From JBCCXL01 sp039191605 (GTDB lineage: Bacteria; Acidobacteriota; Thermoanaerobaculia; Multivoradales; JAHZIX01), in the NCBI GenBank assembly GCA_039191605.1, contig JBCCXL010000013.1, forward strand, positions 124,001-188,000: a DNA stretch of 64,000 bases. Reading direction: 5' to 3'. Below are positions 8,600-16,026 of the stretch, in pieces (the first letter of the stretch is position 1; every line of letters begins with the position of its first letter). The translations under genes and the position numbers were made by a program. Below the pieces are notes generated by a model. That model was not told the origin of the DNA, did not search any database, and saw only the letters and a program-made list of their open reading frames with translations.

Positions 8600-8931
8600 A
8601 GCAATGCGGCCGGGCTCTCAGGAGATTGATGGGATCTCGCGCTGAGCGAGACGTCGGTGGTGTGGAGTTCCGAACCTGAGACTCCAGTCAGGAACGATAA
8701 GGCGAAGGCGCCACTGGGGGGTAGTCTTGTCCAGGGATTTGTCGGCGAGAACCAACACAGCAGAGCTCGCCATGGTGGGGAGGCCGCGGTAAAGACCGCC
8801 ATAGCGAAGCCACCCGAACGGATCGGGAATCCGTCGGGTGGTGGGAGGGGAGCGAGTCGCAGGCTGAACGGTCGTCAGCCGACTGGATTCGCTGGGGCCG
8901 TCTAGATTGGGGCGTGTTGGCCCGGGTTGGC
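8600..8931. other. Gap without a gene between nhaC-type gene and TPR gene
   Basis: This 332-nt gap separates two minus-strand genes. It holds the hairpin listed at 8810-8841 and a small GCGGT-AAAG-ACCGC hairpin at 8786-8799. Short open frames here (for example 8596-8802 minus) lack ribosome binding sites and recognisable protein features. The promoter of the TPR gene must lie near the left end, but no clear -10/-35 pair was seen. Confidence 0.6.
8810..8841 (-). terminator. Strong hairpin downstream of the antiporter gene, no U-tract
   Basis: CCACCCGAACGGAT (8810-8823) pairs with ATCCGTCGGGTGG (8829-8841), giving a 13-bp stem with one bulged A and a 5-nt loop. It lies about 90 nt beyond the stop of the antiporter gene on the minus strand. 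The downstream side lacks a run of U, so it may be an RNA-stabilising hairpin or a Rho-assisted end rather than a classic intrinsic terminator. Confidence 0.45.
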
Positions 8932-10911
8932 TTAGCCGGAGGCTGGCTCGCCGGCGGCCGGTCCCGGTGGCTCGTCGGGGCGGCTGCGGCGACCGAAGAA
9001 CCACATGCCGGCGACGATCACCGCGGCGCCGGCGAGCAGCGAGATCCACGGAGAGAGGCCGTAGGCGGTGGGGAGGTCGCCGACCAGCATGCCCAGCACG
9101 CCGACGCTGAGGGCGTAGGGCAGCTGGGTGCGCACGTGGGCGACGTGATTACAGCCGGCTCCCATGCTGGAGAGGATGGTGGTGTCGGAGATCGGGGAGC
9201 AATGGTCGCCCCAGACCGCGCCGGCGAGCACCGAGGAGATCACGCCGAGCAGCAGCCGGGTGTACTCCGGGTCGCCGGGGGCCAGGCCGTCCTTGAGGGC
9301 CAGGCCGTGAAGAATCGGCAGCACCAGCGGCACCAGGATGCTCATCGTGGCCCAGGAGGTGCCGGTGGAGAAGGCGATGGCGGCGGCGAGGCCGAAGGTG
9401 AGGATCGGGATCAGGTTTGGTGAGACCACCCCTTCGGTAATTCCCACCAGGAAGTCCGCGGTATGGAGCGCATCGCAAATATCGCCGATAGACCAGGCGA
9501 GGATCAGCACCATCAGGGCGACCATCATCGCCTTGATGCCCTCCACCAGGCCGGCGGTAGCTTCCTTGAGGCTGAGGATGCGCTGGGTGATCGGTAGCGC
9601 CACGCCGACGATGCACCCGGCGAGGCTGGCCCACAGCAGGGTATTGAAGCTGTCGGCGTTGGCGAAGACCTCCCGCCACCAGGTCAGAGAGCCGCTGGCG
9701 GGAGCGTCGGGGCTGCCGGCAATGGCCGTCATTCCGGTGCTGATCAGGCCGCCTAGGGTCACGCCCACCACCGTGAGAATGGGGAAGATCGCGTTGCGGG
9801 CGCGATGAGGTGCGCCCTCAGGGGGCTCCAGGACCTCCGAGTTGTAGTCCGCCAGCGGGGGTTCGTCGCTGGCGTGGACCTCCCCGCTGCTGGCGGCTCG
9901 CTGCTCTGCCTTGAGCATCGGTCCGAAGTCTCGCCTCGACAGGGCGACGGTGAGGCCCAGCACCAGGGCGAGGAGAGGATAGAAGCGGTAGGGGATGGAG
10001 GCGAGGAAGGTGACGTAGGGGTCGTAGCCGAGCTCGAGGTCGTCGAAAGCGGCGGCGATGAGGCCCAGCTCGAAGCCGATCCAGGTGGAGATGGGAACGA
10101 TGCTGGCGATGGGGGCCGCGGTGGAGTCGACAATGTACGCCAGCTTCTCGCGGCTGATGCGCAGACGGTCGGTGATCGGCCGCATGGTGGAGCCGACGAT
10201 CAGGGTGTTGGCGTAGTCGTCGAAGAAGACCACCAGTCCCATCAGCCAGGTGGCTACCTGGCCCCGCCTTGGGGAGGTGGCGAGAGGGCTCAGGCGCTCC
10301 ACAATGCCGCGGGTGCCGCCGCTTTTGCTGATCACGCCGACCATGCCGCCGAGGAGGGCCGAGAAGAGCAAGATCTTCATATTGTCGGTATCCGCCGCGG
10401 CGGGGGTGATGAAGCTGTCGATGGTCCGGGCAAAGGCGGACCACGGCACCCAGCCCTCCAGCATCAGCGCGCCGAGGAAGATTCCGGCAAAGAGGGAGAG
10501 CAGAACCTCGCGGAAGATCAGCGCCATCAGGATGGCGACGAGAGGGGGCGCGATGGAGAGCCAGCTGGGGAGGGTAGAGAAGGAGGCGGAAGCGGTCTTC
10601 GGCGGGGCGTTGGCCTCTAACGTGCTGCGCACCGTCAGCTGATGCTCACCTGCGCCCAGGCGTACGTCCTCGAGGTAGACCTCATGCTCTCCCGCCTCGA
10701 AGGATTGGCGGAAGACCACCTGATCTCCAGCGAGAATCTCGATCGGGGCGGTTTCGATGCCGGAGGGAAGCTTGCCTACGGTGAGCATCAGCCGGGGGCC
10801 CGTGCTGGAGAGCACCGCCCCCTGGCTCTCGAGGCTGAGCTCCTGAGCTCCTCCCGCTGAGGCTAGGGTGAGCAGGAGGAGCGAGAGGGTAGCGAGGGAG
10901 CGATAGAGCAT
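8932..10911 (-). CDS. NhaC-family Na+/H+ antiporter with N-terminal secreted beta domain
   Basis: A 659-residue protein. Residues 1-22 form a signal peptide (MLYRSLATLSLLLLTLASAG). Residues about 25-113 look like a small beta-sandwich (LMLTVGKLPSG, VFRQSFEAGEHEVYLEDV, GEHQLTVRST). The first transporter helix starts near residue 118 (WLSIAPPLVAILMALIF). The membrane part has many helices and the NhaC-type blocks VFFDDYANTLIVGSTMRPI, DSTAAPIASIVPISTWIGFELG, FSTGTSWATMSILVPL and GAVWGDHCSPISDTTILSSMGAGCN; the GDHCSPISDTT block is diagnostic of the family. Members exchange Na+ (or Li+, or organic substrates in some clades) for H+ at the inner membrane. The periplasmic N-terminal domain is not part of a typical NhaC of about 450-500 residues. 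Opposite-strand open frames here are shadows. Confidence 0.9.
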   Translation of the reverse strand: MLYRSLATLSLLLLTLASAGGAQELSLESQGAVLSSTGPRLMLTVGKLPSGIETAPIEILAGDQVVFRQSFEAGEHEVYLEDVRLGAGEHQLTVRSTLEANAPPKTASASFSTLPSWLSIAPPLVAILMALIFREVLLSLFAGIFLGALMLEGWVPWSAFARTIDSFITPAAADTDNMKILLFSALLGGMVGVISKSGGTRGIVERLSPLATSPRRGQVATWLMGLVVFFDDYANTLIVGSTMRPITDRLRISREKLAYIVDSTAAPIASIVPISTWIGFELGLIAAAFDDLELGYDPYVTFLASIPYRFYPLLALVLGLTVALSRRDFGPMLKAEQRAASSGEVHASDEPPLADYNSEVLEPPEGAPHRARNAIFPILTVVGVTLGGLISTGMTAIAGSPDAPASGSLTWWREVFANADSFNTLLWASLAGCIVGVALPITQRILSLKEATAGLVEGIKAMMVALMVLILAWSIGDICDALHTADFLVGITEGVVSPNLIPILTFGLAAAIAFSTGTSWATMSILVPLVLPILHGLALKDGLAPGDPEYTRLLLGVISSVLAGAVWGDHCSPISDTTILSSMGAGCNHVAHVRTQLPYALSVGVLGMLVGDLPTAYGLSPWISLLAGAAVIVAGMWFFGRRSRPDEPPGPAAGEPASG

Positions 10912-11090
10912 GGCAAGCGCGGTCTCCGCAGGGCAGGTTCGCGGTCACCAAGAGGAATCGCGGCGGGCGACCAGCACACCGGAATCGAAGAGCGACCGTA
11001 GACGGCGAAATGTGCCACAAGCCTATCAATCCCAGGCGGCTGGGCCCAGGAGCAGATTCTCGGGTTTGAAATGGACGAGGAAAAGAAAAA

Positions 11091-11125
11091 GGGAGGATCG
11101 CGAGGTTAACCCTCTCGATCCTCCC
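11091..11125 (-). terminator. Rho-independent terminator of recA
   Basis: GGGAGGATCG at 11091-11100 pairs perfectly with CGATCCTCCC at 11116-11125. An inner GAGG/CCTC pairing extends the stem around a short loop. Read on the minus strand, the stem is followed directly by a U-rich run (TTTTTCTTTT, complement of 11081-11090). It lies about 125 nt after the recA stop and separates recA from the antiporter gene. Confidence 0.88.
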
Positions 11126-11140
11126 TCGCTGATTTCTCTT

Positions 11141-11180
11141 GGTCTCTCAGCGGCTCTCAGCGGCTCTCAGCGGCTTTCTG
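11141..11180. repeat. 10-bp tandem repeat, about four units
   Basis: GGTCTCTCAG is followed by two exact copies of CGGCTCTCAG and a diverged CGGCTTTCTG, in the gap between recA and its terminator. Confidence 0.7.
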
Positions 11181-11249
11181 CTGGGGGCGCTAGAGCGGGC
11201 TCTCGGCCCTGGGGTCCAGCCCCAAAATGACGGCTCCGCTCCGGAAGGC

Positions 11250-12290
11250 TCAGCCCTCGCCGCTCTCTTCGCCAGCCGGCGCCACCGGCGGCGGCAGCTC
11301 CAGGGCCTCGCGGATCTTGGTCTCGATCTCCAGCGCCAGCTCCGGGTTCTCCCGCAGGAAGGATTTGGCGTTCTCGCGACCCTGACCCAGGCGCACGTCG
11401 CCGTAGCTGTACCAGGCGCCGCTCTTGGTGACCAATTTATGGTCTACCCCGAGGTCCACCAGCTCGCCGAAGCGGGAGATCCCCTCGCCGTAGTCGATAT
11501 CGAATTCCGCCTGGCGGAAGGGAGCGGCGCATTTGTTCTTCACCACCTTGATCTTGGCGCGGCTGCCTACGACCTCGTCGCCGTCCTTGAGGGCGGCGAT
11601 GCGGCGAATGTCGATTCGCATCGAGGAGTAGAACTTCAGGGCGCGGCCACCGGTAGTGGTCTCCGGGTTACCGAACATGACGCCGATCTTGAGCCGGATC
11701 TGGTTGATGAAAACCAGGCAGGTCTTGGACTTGGCGACGATGGCGGTGAGCTTGCGCAGCGCCTGGGACATCAGTCGCGCCTGCAGGCCAACGTGGGAAT
11801 CTCCCATCTCGCCCTCGAGCTCGGCTCGCGGTACCAGCGCCGCCACCGAGTCGATGACGATCATGTCGATGCTGTTGGAGCGCACCAGCATCTCGGCGAT
11901 CTCCAGCGCCTGCTCGCCGCTATCGGGCTGAGAGACCAGAAGATTGTCGATATCCACCCCGAGCTTGGTGGCGTATTCGGCATCCAGGGCGTGCTCGGCA
12001 TCGATGAAGGCCGCCACACCCCCGCCGGCCTGGGCGCGACCGACGGCGGAGAGGGCGAGGGTGGTCTTACCGGAGGATTCGGGACCGTAGATCTCCACCA
12101 CCCGGCCTCGGGGGAAGCCACCGATGCCCACCGCGTGGTCGACGGCGATGGAGCCGGTGGGAATGGCCGCGATGGAGAGGGTCTCCTGCTGTCCGAGGCG
12201 CATGATGGCGCCCTTGCCGAATTGCCGCTCAATCTGAGAAAGAGCGCCCTCGATGGAGGAAACTTGTGGCTTGGATCCAGATCTGGACAT
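11250..12290 (-). CDS. recA: Recombinase RecA
   Basis: A 346-residue protein of normal length. It carries the Walker A motif GPESSGKT (69-76), the segment IDAEHALDAEYATKLGVDIDNLLVSQPDSGEQALEI, the Walker B-like MIVIDSVAALVPRAELEGEMGD, the KTCLVFINQIRLKIGVMFGNPETTTGGRALKFY block with DNA-binding loops L1 and L2, and an acidic C-terminus. RecA forms filaments on single-stranded DNA, catalyses strand exchange, and stimulates LexA-type autocleavage. No recX follows; a terminator lies 125 nt downstream, so recA is probably monocistronic. A gene-free region of more than 700 nt lies upstream. ATG at 12290 gives the expected N-terminus. Confidence 0.99.
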   Translation of the reverse strand: MSRSGSKPQVSSIEGALSQIERQFGKGAIMRLGQQETLSIAAIPTGSIAVDHAVGIGGFPRGRVVEIYGPESSGKTTLALSAVGRAQAGGGVAAFIDAEHALDAEYATKLGVDIDNLLVSQPDSGEQALEIAEMLVRSNSIDMIVIDSVAALVPRAELEGEMGDSHVGLQARLMSQALRKLTAIVAKSKTCLVFINQIRLKIGVMFGNPETTTGGRALKFYSSMRIDIRRIAALKDGDEVVGSRAKIKVVKNKCAAPFRQAEFDIDYGEGISRFGELVDLGVDHKLVTKSGAWYSYGDVRLGQGRENAKSFLRENPELALEIETKIREALELPPPVAPAGEESGEG

Positions 12291-12391
12291 GGTTGGCTCC
12301 TGACCTCGGCGGCGGCCCGCGGGTGCCGGCCCTCTCTTGGCTGTGGAGGGCTGGGCTTGGGGCGACCGGATTCTGATCTCTGGTTTCTAGT

Positions 12392-12404
12392 TTTAGTTTC
12401 TAAA
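12392..12404. promoter_or_regulatory. Inverted repeat upstream of recA, possible operator
   Basis: TTTAG-TTT-CTAAA is a perfect 5-bp inverted repeat with a 3-nt centre, 102-114 nt upstream of the recA start. It sits in a locally AT-rich patch that could be the recA promoter. Whether it binds a LexA-like repressor is unknown; it does not match the Escherichia or Bacillus SOS boxes. Confidence 0.3.
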
Positions 12405-12424
12405 TCTAAGGCCGCGTCGCTGAT

Positions 12425-12463
12425 TTGCTAGACATTCTCGCTAAATCGTCTCGCTAGATCTTC
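12425..12463. repeat. 13-bp tandem repeat, three units
   Basis: The units are TTGCTAGACATTC, TCGCTAAATCGTC and TCGCTAGATCTTC, directly adjacent. They lie 135-173 nt upstream of recA. Confidence 0.7.
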
Positions 12464-12739
12464 GTCCGCTGGACTTCGATTCGCGACATGGCCGGTGAAC
12501 TTTGCTTTGGGAATGGGAGCTGGAAGGTTGGCTGGACTGGCTGGACCGATGGAGGCAAGGGTAGATGAGCTTTGGCCGACGGGTTCTGCGCTTCGATGGC
12601 GCTCAGCTCTCTTCGTGGAGGCGGTGCTCCCGATGAAGGCAGGTCTTTACTGGCCTCTGTCTTCCTTGCTTCGGTCGATCTCGATGGCATCGATCCATCT
12701 CCCTCGCTGGATTAGTGTATCCGCGGCGGCGCTATCTTT

Positions 12740-12778
12740 CTTTCTGCCGGGGCTTTCTGCCGGGGCTTTCTGCCGGGG
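12740..12778. repeat. Exact 13-bp tandem repeat, three units
   Basis: CTTTCTGCCGGGG occurs three times without a mismatch, at 12740, 12753 and 12766. Identity of all copies suggests a recent expansion. Confidence 0.9.
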
Positions 12779-12927
12779 CCAATCTTTCGAAGGGGCCCAG
12801 CATCTCCGGCAGCCAAAACCCGGGATTCGTTCTCCCGAGTCCTCTAGGGGGTCGGTGCAGACCCTAGAAAGGGGCGAAGAGCGCTACCATGTCGCTCCTC
12901 GAGTGCTTTGGAACGAATGGCGGTAGT

Positions 12928-12946
12928 AAGGCGTATGTTACGCCTT
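12928..12946. promoter_or_regulatory. Perfect 8-bp palindrome upstream of glycosyltransferase
   Basis: AAGGCGTA-TGT-TACGCCTT is a perfect inverted repeat ending 71 nt before the glycosyltransferase start. No U-run follows on either strand, so an operator or a 5-prime UTR hairpin is more likely than a terminator. A similar 8+3+8 element precedes the next gene (13981-13999), with a different sequence. Confidence 0.4.
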
Positions 12947-13017
12947 CCAGCAGTTGAAAGCAATGGGTACCAGCACTGTCTCGGCGGGAAGGGTCTTGGG
13001 GTACACTCTCGTCTCCC

Positions 13018-13788
13018 ATGAGCGCTCCTGAATCCAGCTCCGACTCGTTCGCCGATCACCGCCCCCGCTGGGGGGAGACGGAGGAAGTTCTCCTCTCGGT
13101 GATCATTCCGGCCTACAACGAACGCGCCACCATCCACGAGATTCTGCGCCGGGTTCGCCAGGCCCCGCTGCCCAAGGGCTGGAATTTGGAGATCGTGGTG
13201 GTCGACGACGGCTCCAGCGACGGGACGCGGGAGATCCTCCGCGCTGAGGCGCAGCAGCATGGCGATGCCTTCCGCTATATCGAGCACGAGGTCAACCGCG
13301 GCAAGGGGGCAGCCCTGCGTACCGGCTTCCAGCAGGCCACCGGAGATGTGCTGCTGATTCAGGACGCGGACCTGGAATACGATCCCCGGGACTATCCGGT
13401 GCTGCTTCAGCCGCTGGTGGAGGGCGAGGCGGACGTGGTCTACGGCTCTCGCTTTCTCGGCGGGCCTCACCGGGTGCTCTTCTTCTGGCATTATGTCGGC
13501 AACCGTTTCCTCACCACCCTGTCGAATATGCTGACCAACCTGAATCTCTCGGATATGGAGACCTGCTACAAGGTGTTTCGCCGGGAGATGCTGGACGGGT
13601 GCGAGCTGTACTCCAACCGCTTCGGCATCGAGCCGGAGCTGACCGCTCGTCTGGCGCAGCGCGGCGCGCGGATCTTCGAGGTGCCCATCTCCTACCGCGG
13701 GCGCACCTATGCCGAGGGCAAGAAGATTGGCTGGCGCGACGGCGTCGCCGCCATCTGGGCCATCCTTCGCTATAATCTGCTGCGCTAA
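13018..13788 (+). CDS. Family 2 glycosyltransferase (DPM1-like)
   Basis: A 256-residue cytoplasmic GT-A enzyme. It has the opening LLSVIIPAYNERATI, the nucleotide-binding DDGSSDGT (63-70), RGKGAALRTG (94-103), the metal-binding DADLEYDP (116-123), VVYGSRFLGG, the NLSDMETCYKVFRREM block and EPELTARLAQRG. This pattern is that of dolichyl/polyprenyl-phosphate mannose or glucose synthases, which move a sugar from a nucleotide to a lipid carrier or use it in surface glycan synthesis. There are no C-terminal transmembrane helices, so it is the short, soluble form. It appears to be transcribed alone. The acceptor cannot be deduced. Confidence 0.92.
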   Translation: MSAPESSSDSFADHRPRWGETEEVLLSVIIPAYNERATIHEILRRVRQAPLPKGWNLEIVVVDDGSSDGTREILRAEAQQHGDAFRYIEHEVNRGKGAALRTGFQQATGDVLLIQDADLEYDPRDYPVLLQPLVEGEADVVYGSRFLGGPHRVLFFWHYVGNRFLTTLSNMLTNLNLSDMETCYKVFRREMLDGCELYSNRFGIEPELTARLAQRGARIFEVPISYRGRTYAEGKKIGWRDGVAAIWAILRYNLLR

Positions 13789-13980
13789 GCCATTGCTTTT
13801 CTGTGGTCTGCGCCGGTCGCGCTAAGAGCTGACGGGCTGCTCCTGCTTCGTATCGAGAGGGTGCTTTCAAATCAGGAGCTTCCCAGCACTCGCTGTCGAG
13901 GATGAGGGCGCGGCCGTGAATGAGGGCTTCTCTTGCTTCTTGATTGGGCTTCTCGATCGGTACTTCCAGAGGAGCGCTTC

Positions 13981-13999
13981 AGCTTTCCGGTGGAAAGCT
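13981..13999. promoter_or_regulatory. Perfect 8-bp palindrome upstream of lipoprotein gene
   Basis: AGCTTTCC-GGT-GGAAAGCT is a perfect inverted repeat 91 nt upstream of the lipoprotein start, with no U-run after it. The rest of the 302-nt gap (13789-14090) shows no other structure that I can recognise. Confidence 0.35.
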
Positions 14000-14090
14000 C
14001 TCGAAGGGTGCCGTGGCTCATTGGCTACCCTTGATGCAAGACGACAAATCACGAACTGATACACCCATCTTTGATTTTGAGGAGGTCTCC

Positions 14091-14735
14091 ATGATTTCTA
14101 CCCTTTCCCGCTCGTCCTCTGCCTCGCTGCGGAGCGCCGTGGTGCGCACCGTGGCGCTGGCGATCCTCGCCCTGGTGCTGACCGTATCTTCTGCCTGTGA
14201 GCAGAAGACTCCGCTCCAGCGCGCCGTGGATCTGAGGGCTGAGTACACCGCTGAGCTGAATACGTCCGGTTTCGCCGTGACTCCCCATCAGCCGGAGATC
14301 TTGGTCGAGGATGAGGCAGAGACGGACGACGCGGGCGAGGGAGAGGACTCCGGCGAAGCGGCGGACGAGGGTACGGATGGCATCGATGGAGCGGAGAACG
14401 GAGCCCTCGGCGACAGCGATGACGCGGGGGAAGTGATCCCCGAGCCGACGGGCTTCGACGTGCTCCTGGACTTGGTGTTGGCCAACGGCAATCGCGAGAC
14501 CCTCGACCAGCTGACGGTGGAGATCGTGCAGCTGAACCCCGACCAGAGCGAGAAGCAGCGCTGGCGCCATACCTTCGACGTGGCGGACCTGCTGCAGGGG
14601 ATGACCGTCCAGCAGGCGTACAAGTTGGAGAACATCGACTACAAGGAAGGTGATCTCTTCTATGCCGAGGTGCGGACCAACGTCCCGGCGGAAGAGCGCG
14701 GAGAGTATCCGGAGCTGGCCGGCCTCGAAGGCTGA
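14091..14735 (+). CDS. Putative lipoprotein, unknown function
   Basis: A 214-residue protein. ATG at 14091 is chosen because GAGGAGGT (14079-14086) lies 4-6 nt before it; an in-frame ATG at 13944 has no such site. The N-terminus MISTLSRSSSASLRSAVV is followed by a hydrophobic stretch (ALAILALVLTVSSAC) that ends in a lipobox-like cysteine (C31), so it is probably acylated and anchored in a membrane. A strongly acidic, Gly/Asp/Glu-rich linker (about 65-120) precedes a small folded domain (GFDVLLDLVLANGNRETLDQ, WRHTFDVADLLQG, EGDLFYAEVRTNVP). I recognise no family. A hairpin lies 46 nt downstream. Confidence 0.75.
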   Translation: MISTLSRSSSASLRSAVVRTVALAILALVLTVSSACEQKTPLQRAVDLRAEYTAELNTSGFAVTPHQPEILVEDEAETDDAGEGEDSGEAADEGTDGIDGAENGALGDSDDAGEVIPEPTGFDVLLDLVLANGNRETLDQLTVEIVQLNPDQSEKQRWRHTFDVADLLQGMTVQQAYKLENIDYKEGDLFYAEVRTNVPAEERGEYPELAGLEG

Positions 14736-14780
14736 TTCCGGTTCGCTCATCGGCAGGACCTTCAGAGGCGAAGCTCTTAG

Positions 14781-14814
14781 GGGTCGGAGCGAGTAGATCG
14801 CTTCGCTCCGACCC
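14781..14814 (+). terminator. Hairpin after lipoprotein gene, likely transcription end
   Basis: GGGTCGGAGCGA (14781-14792) pairs perfectly with TCGCTCCGACCC (14803-14814) across a 10-nt loop. It lies 46 nt past the stop. The sequence after it is TGAATT rather than a clean U-run, so termination strength is uncertain. Confidence 0.55.
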
Positions 14815-14968
14815 TGAATTCGCCGTGGCTCCGATTCGATTCCGAGCTGACTCCGGGCTGACTTGGATTCGGTATTCGGTCGGTTCGAGGGGAGCCTAGC
14901 TCTGATCCGAGCGGAAAAGTACGGTCTCCGATGGGACCGATGGCCACCGCGGTGCGTATAGAAGGAAT

Positions 14969-15967
14969 ATGACCTTGATGACCACGCCGGCCCTTCCCCA
15001 CGACACTCCCGCTCCTCTCGCTCCGCCGCTGGACGCGAGCGCCGCCCGCGCTGACGTATTGCGTCTGGAAAGCAATATCGCCAGCGTGCTGCGCGGCAAG
15101 GCGGAGGTCGTTCGTCTCGCTACTGTTTGTCTGCTGGCCCGCGGCCACGTCCTGGTAGAGGACGTCCCGGGGGTGGGTAAGACCACTCTCGCCCAGGCCG
15201 TTGCGCGCTCCCTTGGGGTCAGCTTCCAGCGCATTCAGTTCACCAGCGATCTGCTGCCCTCGGACATCATCGGGGCCTCGGTGTATCGGCGCCGGGAAGA
15301 GCGCTTCGAATTTGTGCCGGGGCCGCTCTTCGCCCACGTGGTGCTCGCCGACGAGATCAATCGCGCTACTCCCAAGACCCAGAGCGCCCTGCTCGAGGCG
15401 ATGGGGGAGCGGCGGGTTTCGGTGGAGCGCACCACCTACGCTTTGGCGGAGCCCTTTTTGGTGTTGGCGACGCAGAACCCGCTGGATTCCCACGGCACCT
15501 TCCCGCTGCCGGAGTCCCAGCTCGATCGCTTCACCATGTCCTTGGCGGTGGGGTATCCACCGCGGGACGAGGAGCGTCGCCTCTTGCTCTCCGGCGGCGT
15601 CGAGGAATTGCTCTCCCAGCTCAAGCCGGTGTTGAGCCGTGACCGCCTGCTGGAGCTGCAGCGTCAAGTGGCCTCGGTGCGGGTGGAGGAAAAGCTGGCG
15701 GATCGTATGCTCAACCTGGCGGAGGCCACCCGGGACGGCTCCCGATTCCTCTTGGGGGTTTCCACCCGTGGCCTGCAGAGCCTCTACCGCGCGGTGCAGG
15801 CCCTAGCCCTCTGCGAGGGGCGAGACTTTGCCATTCCGGAGGATCTGCGCCGCCTCGCGCCGTGGGTGATGGGGCATCGGGTGCTCCCACGCCGCGGCAG
15901 CGGCGATCGGCAGACCCAGCGGGAGGCCATCGTCGCTCTTCTCGACCAGCTGCCGGTTGCCCTCTAA
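14969..15967 (+). CDS. MoxR-family AAA+ ATPase
   Basis: A 332-residue protein. Walker A is PGVGKTT (67-73), Walker B is VVLADEIN (Asp128, Glu129), sensor 1 is VLATQNPLDSHGTFPLPESQLDRF, and the C-terminal lid contains GVSTRGLQSLYRAVQALA with a sensor-2 arginine. MoxR ATPases act as chaperones or activators for VWA-domain proteins and are usually encoded next to DUF58 proteins and transglutaminases, exactly as here. ATG at 14969 or 14978 could be the start; the difference is three residues. It is followed 59 nt downstream by the DUF58 gene in a probable three-gene operon. Confidence 0.94.
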   Translation: MTLMTTPALPHDTPAPLAPPLDASAARADVLRLESNIASVLRGKAEVVRLATVCLLARGHVLVEDVPGVGKTTLAQAVARSLGVSFQRIQFTSDLLPSDIIGASVYRRREERFEFVPGPLFAHVVLADEINRATPKTQSALLEAMGERRVSVERTTYALAEPFLVLATQNPLDSHGTFPLPESQLDRFTMSLAVGYPPRDEERRLLLSGGVEELLSQLKPVLSRDRLLELQRQVASVRVEEKLADRMLNLAEATRDGSRFLLGVSTRGLQSLYRAVQALALCEGRDFAIPEDLRRLAPWVMGHRVLPRRGSGDRQTQREAIVALLDQLPVAL

Positions 15968-16026
15968 GGCCGCGGCTCTCCAAGGTCGCATACCTCTAAG
16001 GTCACAACTCTCAAAGGGATCGCGCT

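Larger units (their letters stand above)
12291..13017. other. Gene-free region between divergent recA and glycosyltransferase
   Basis: This 727-nt region must hold two divergent promoters. It contains a TTTAG-TTT-CTAAA inverted repeat at 12392-12404, about 100 nt before the recA start and possibly an operator; a 13-bp x3 tandem repeat (12425-12463); an exact 13-bp x3 tandem repeat (12740-12778); and an 8-bp perfect palindrome at 12928-12946. Small open frames (12454-12690 minus, 12495-12926 plus) have no ribosome binding site or recognisable features, and I do not call them. Confidence 0.6.

Noticed and set aside
12454..12926. Small open frames on both strands in the recA-glycosyltransferase gap
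   Set aside because: No ribosome binding site, Ser/Pro- or Arg-rich translations, and overlap with tandem repeats.
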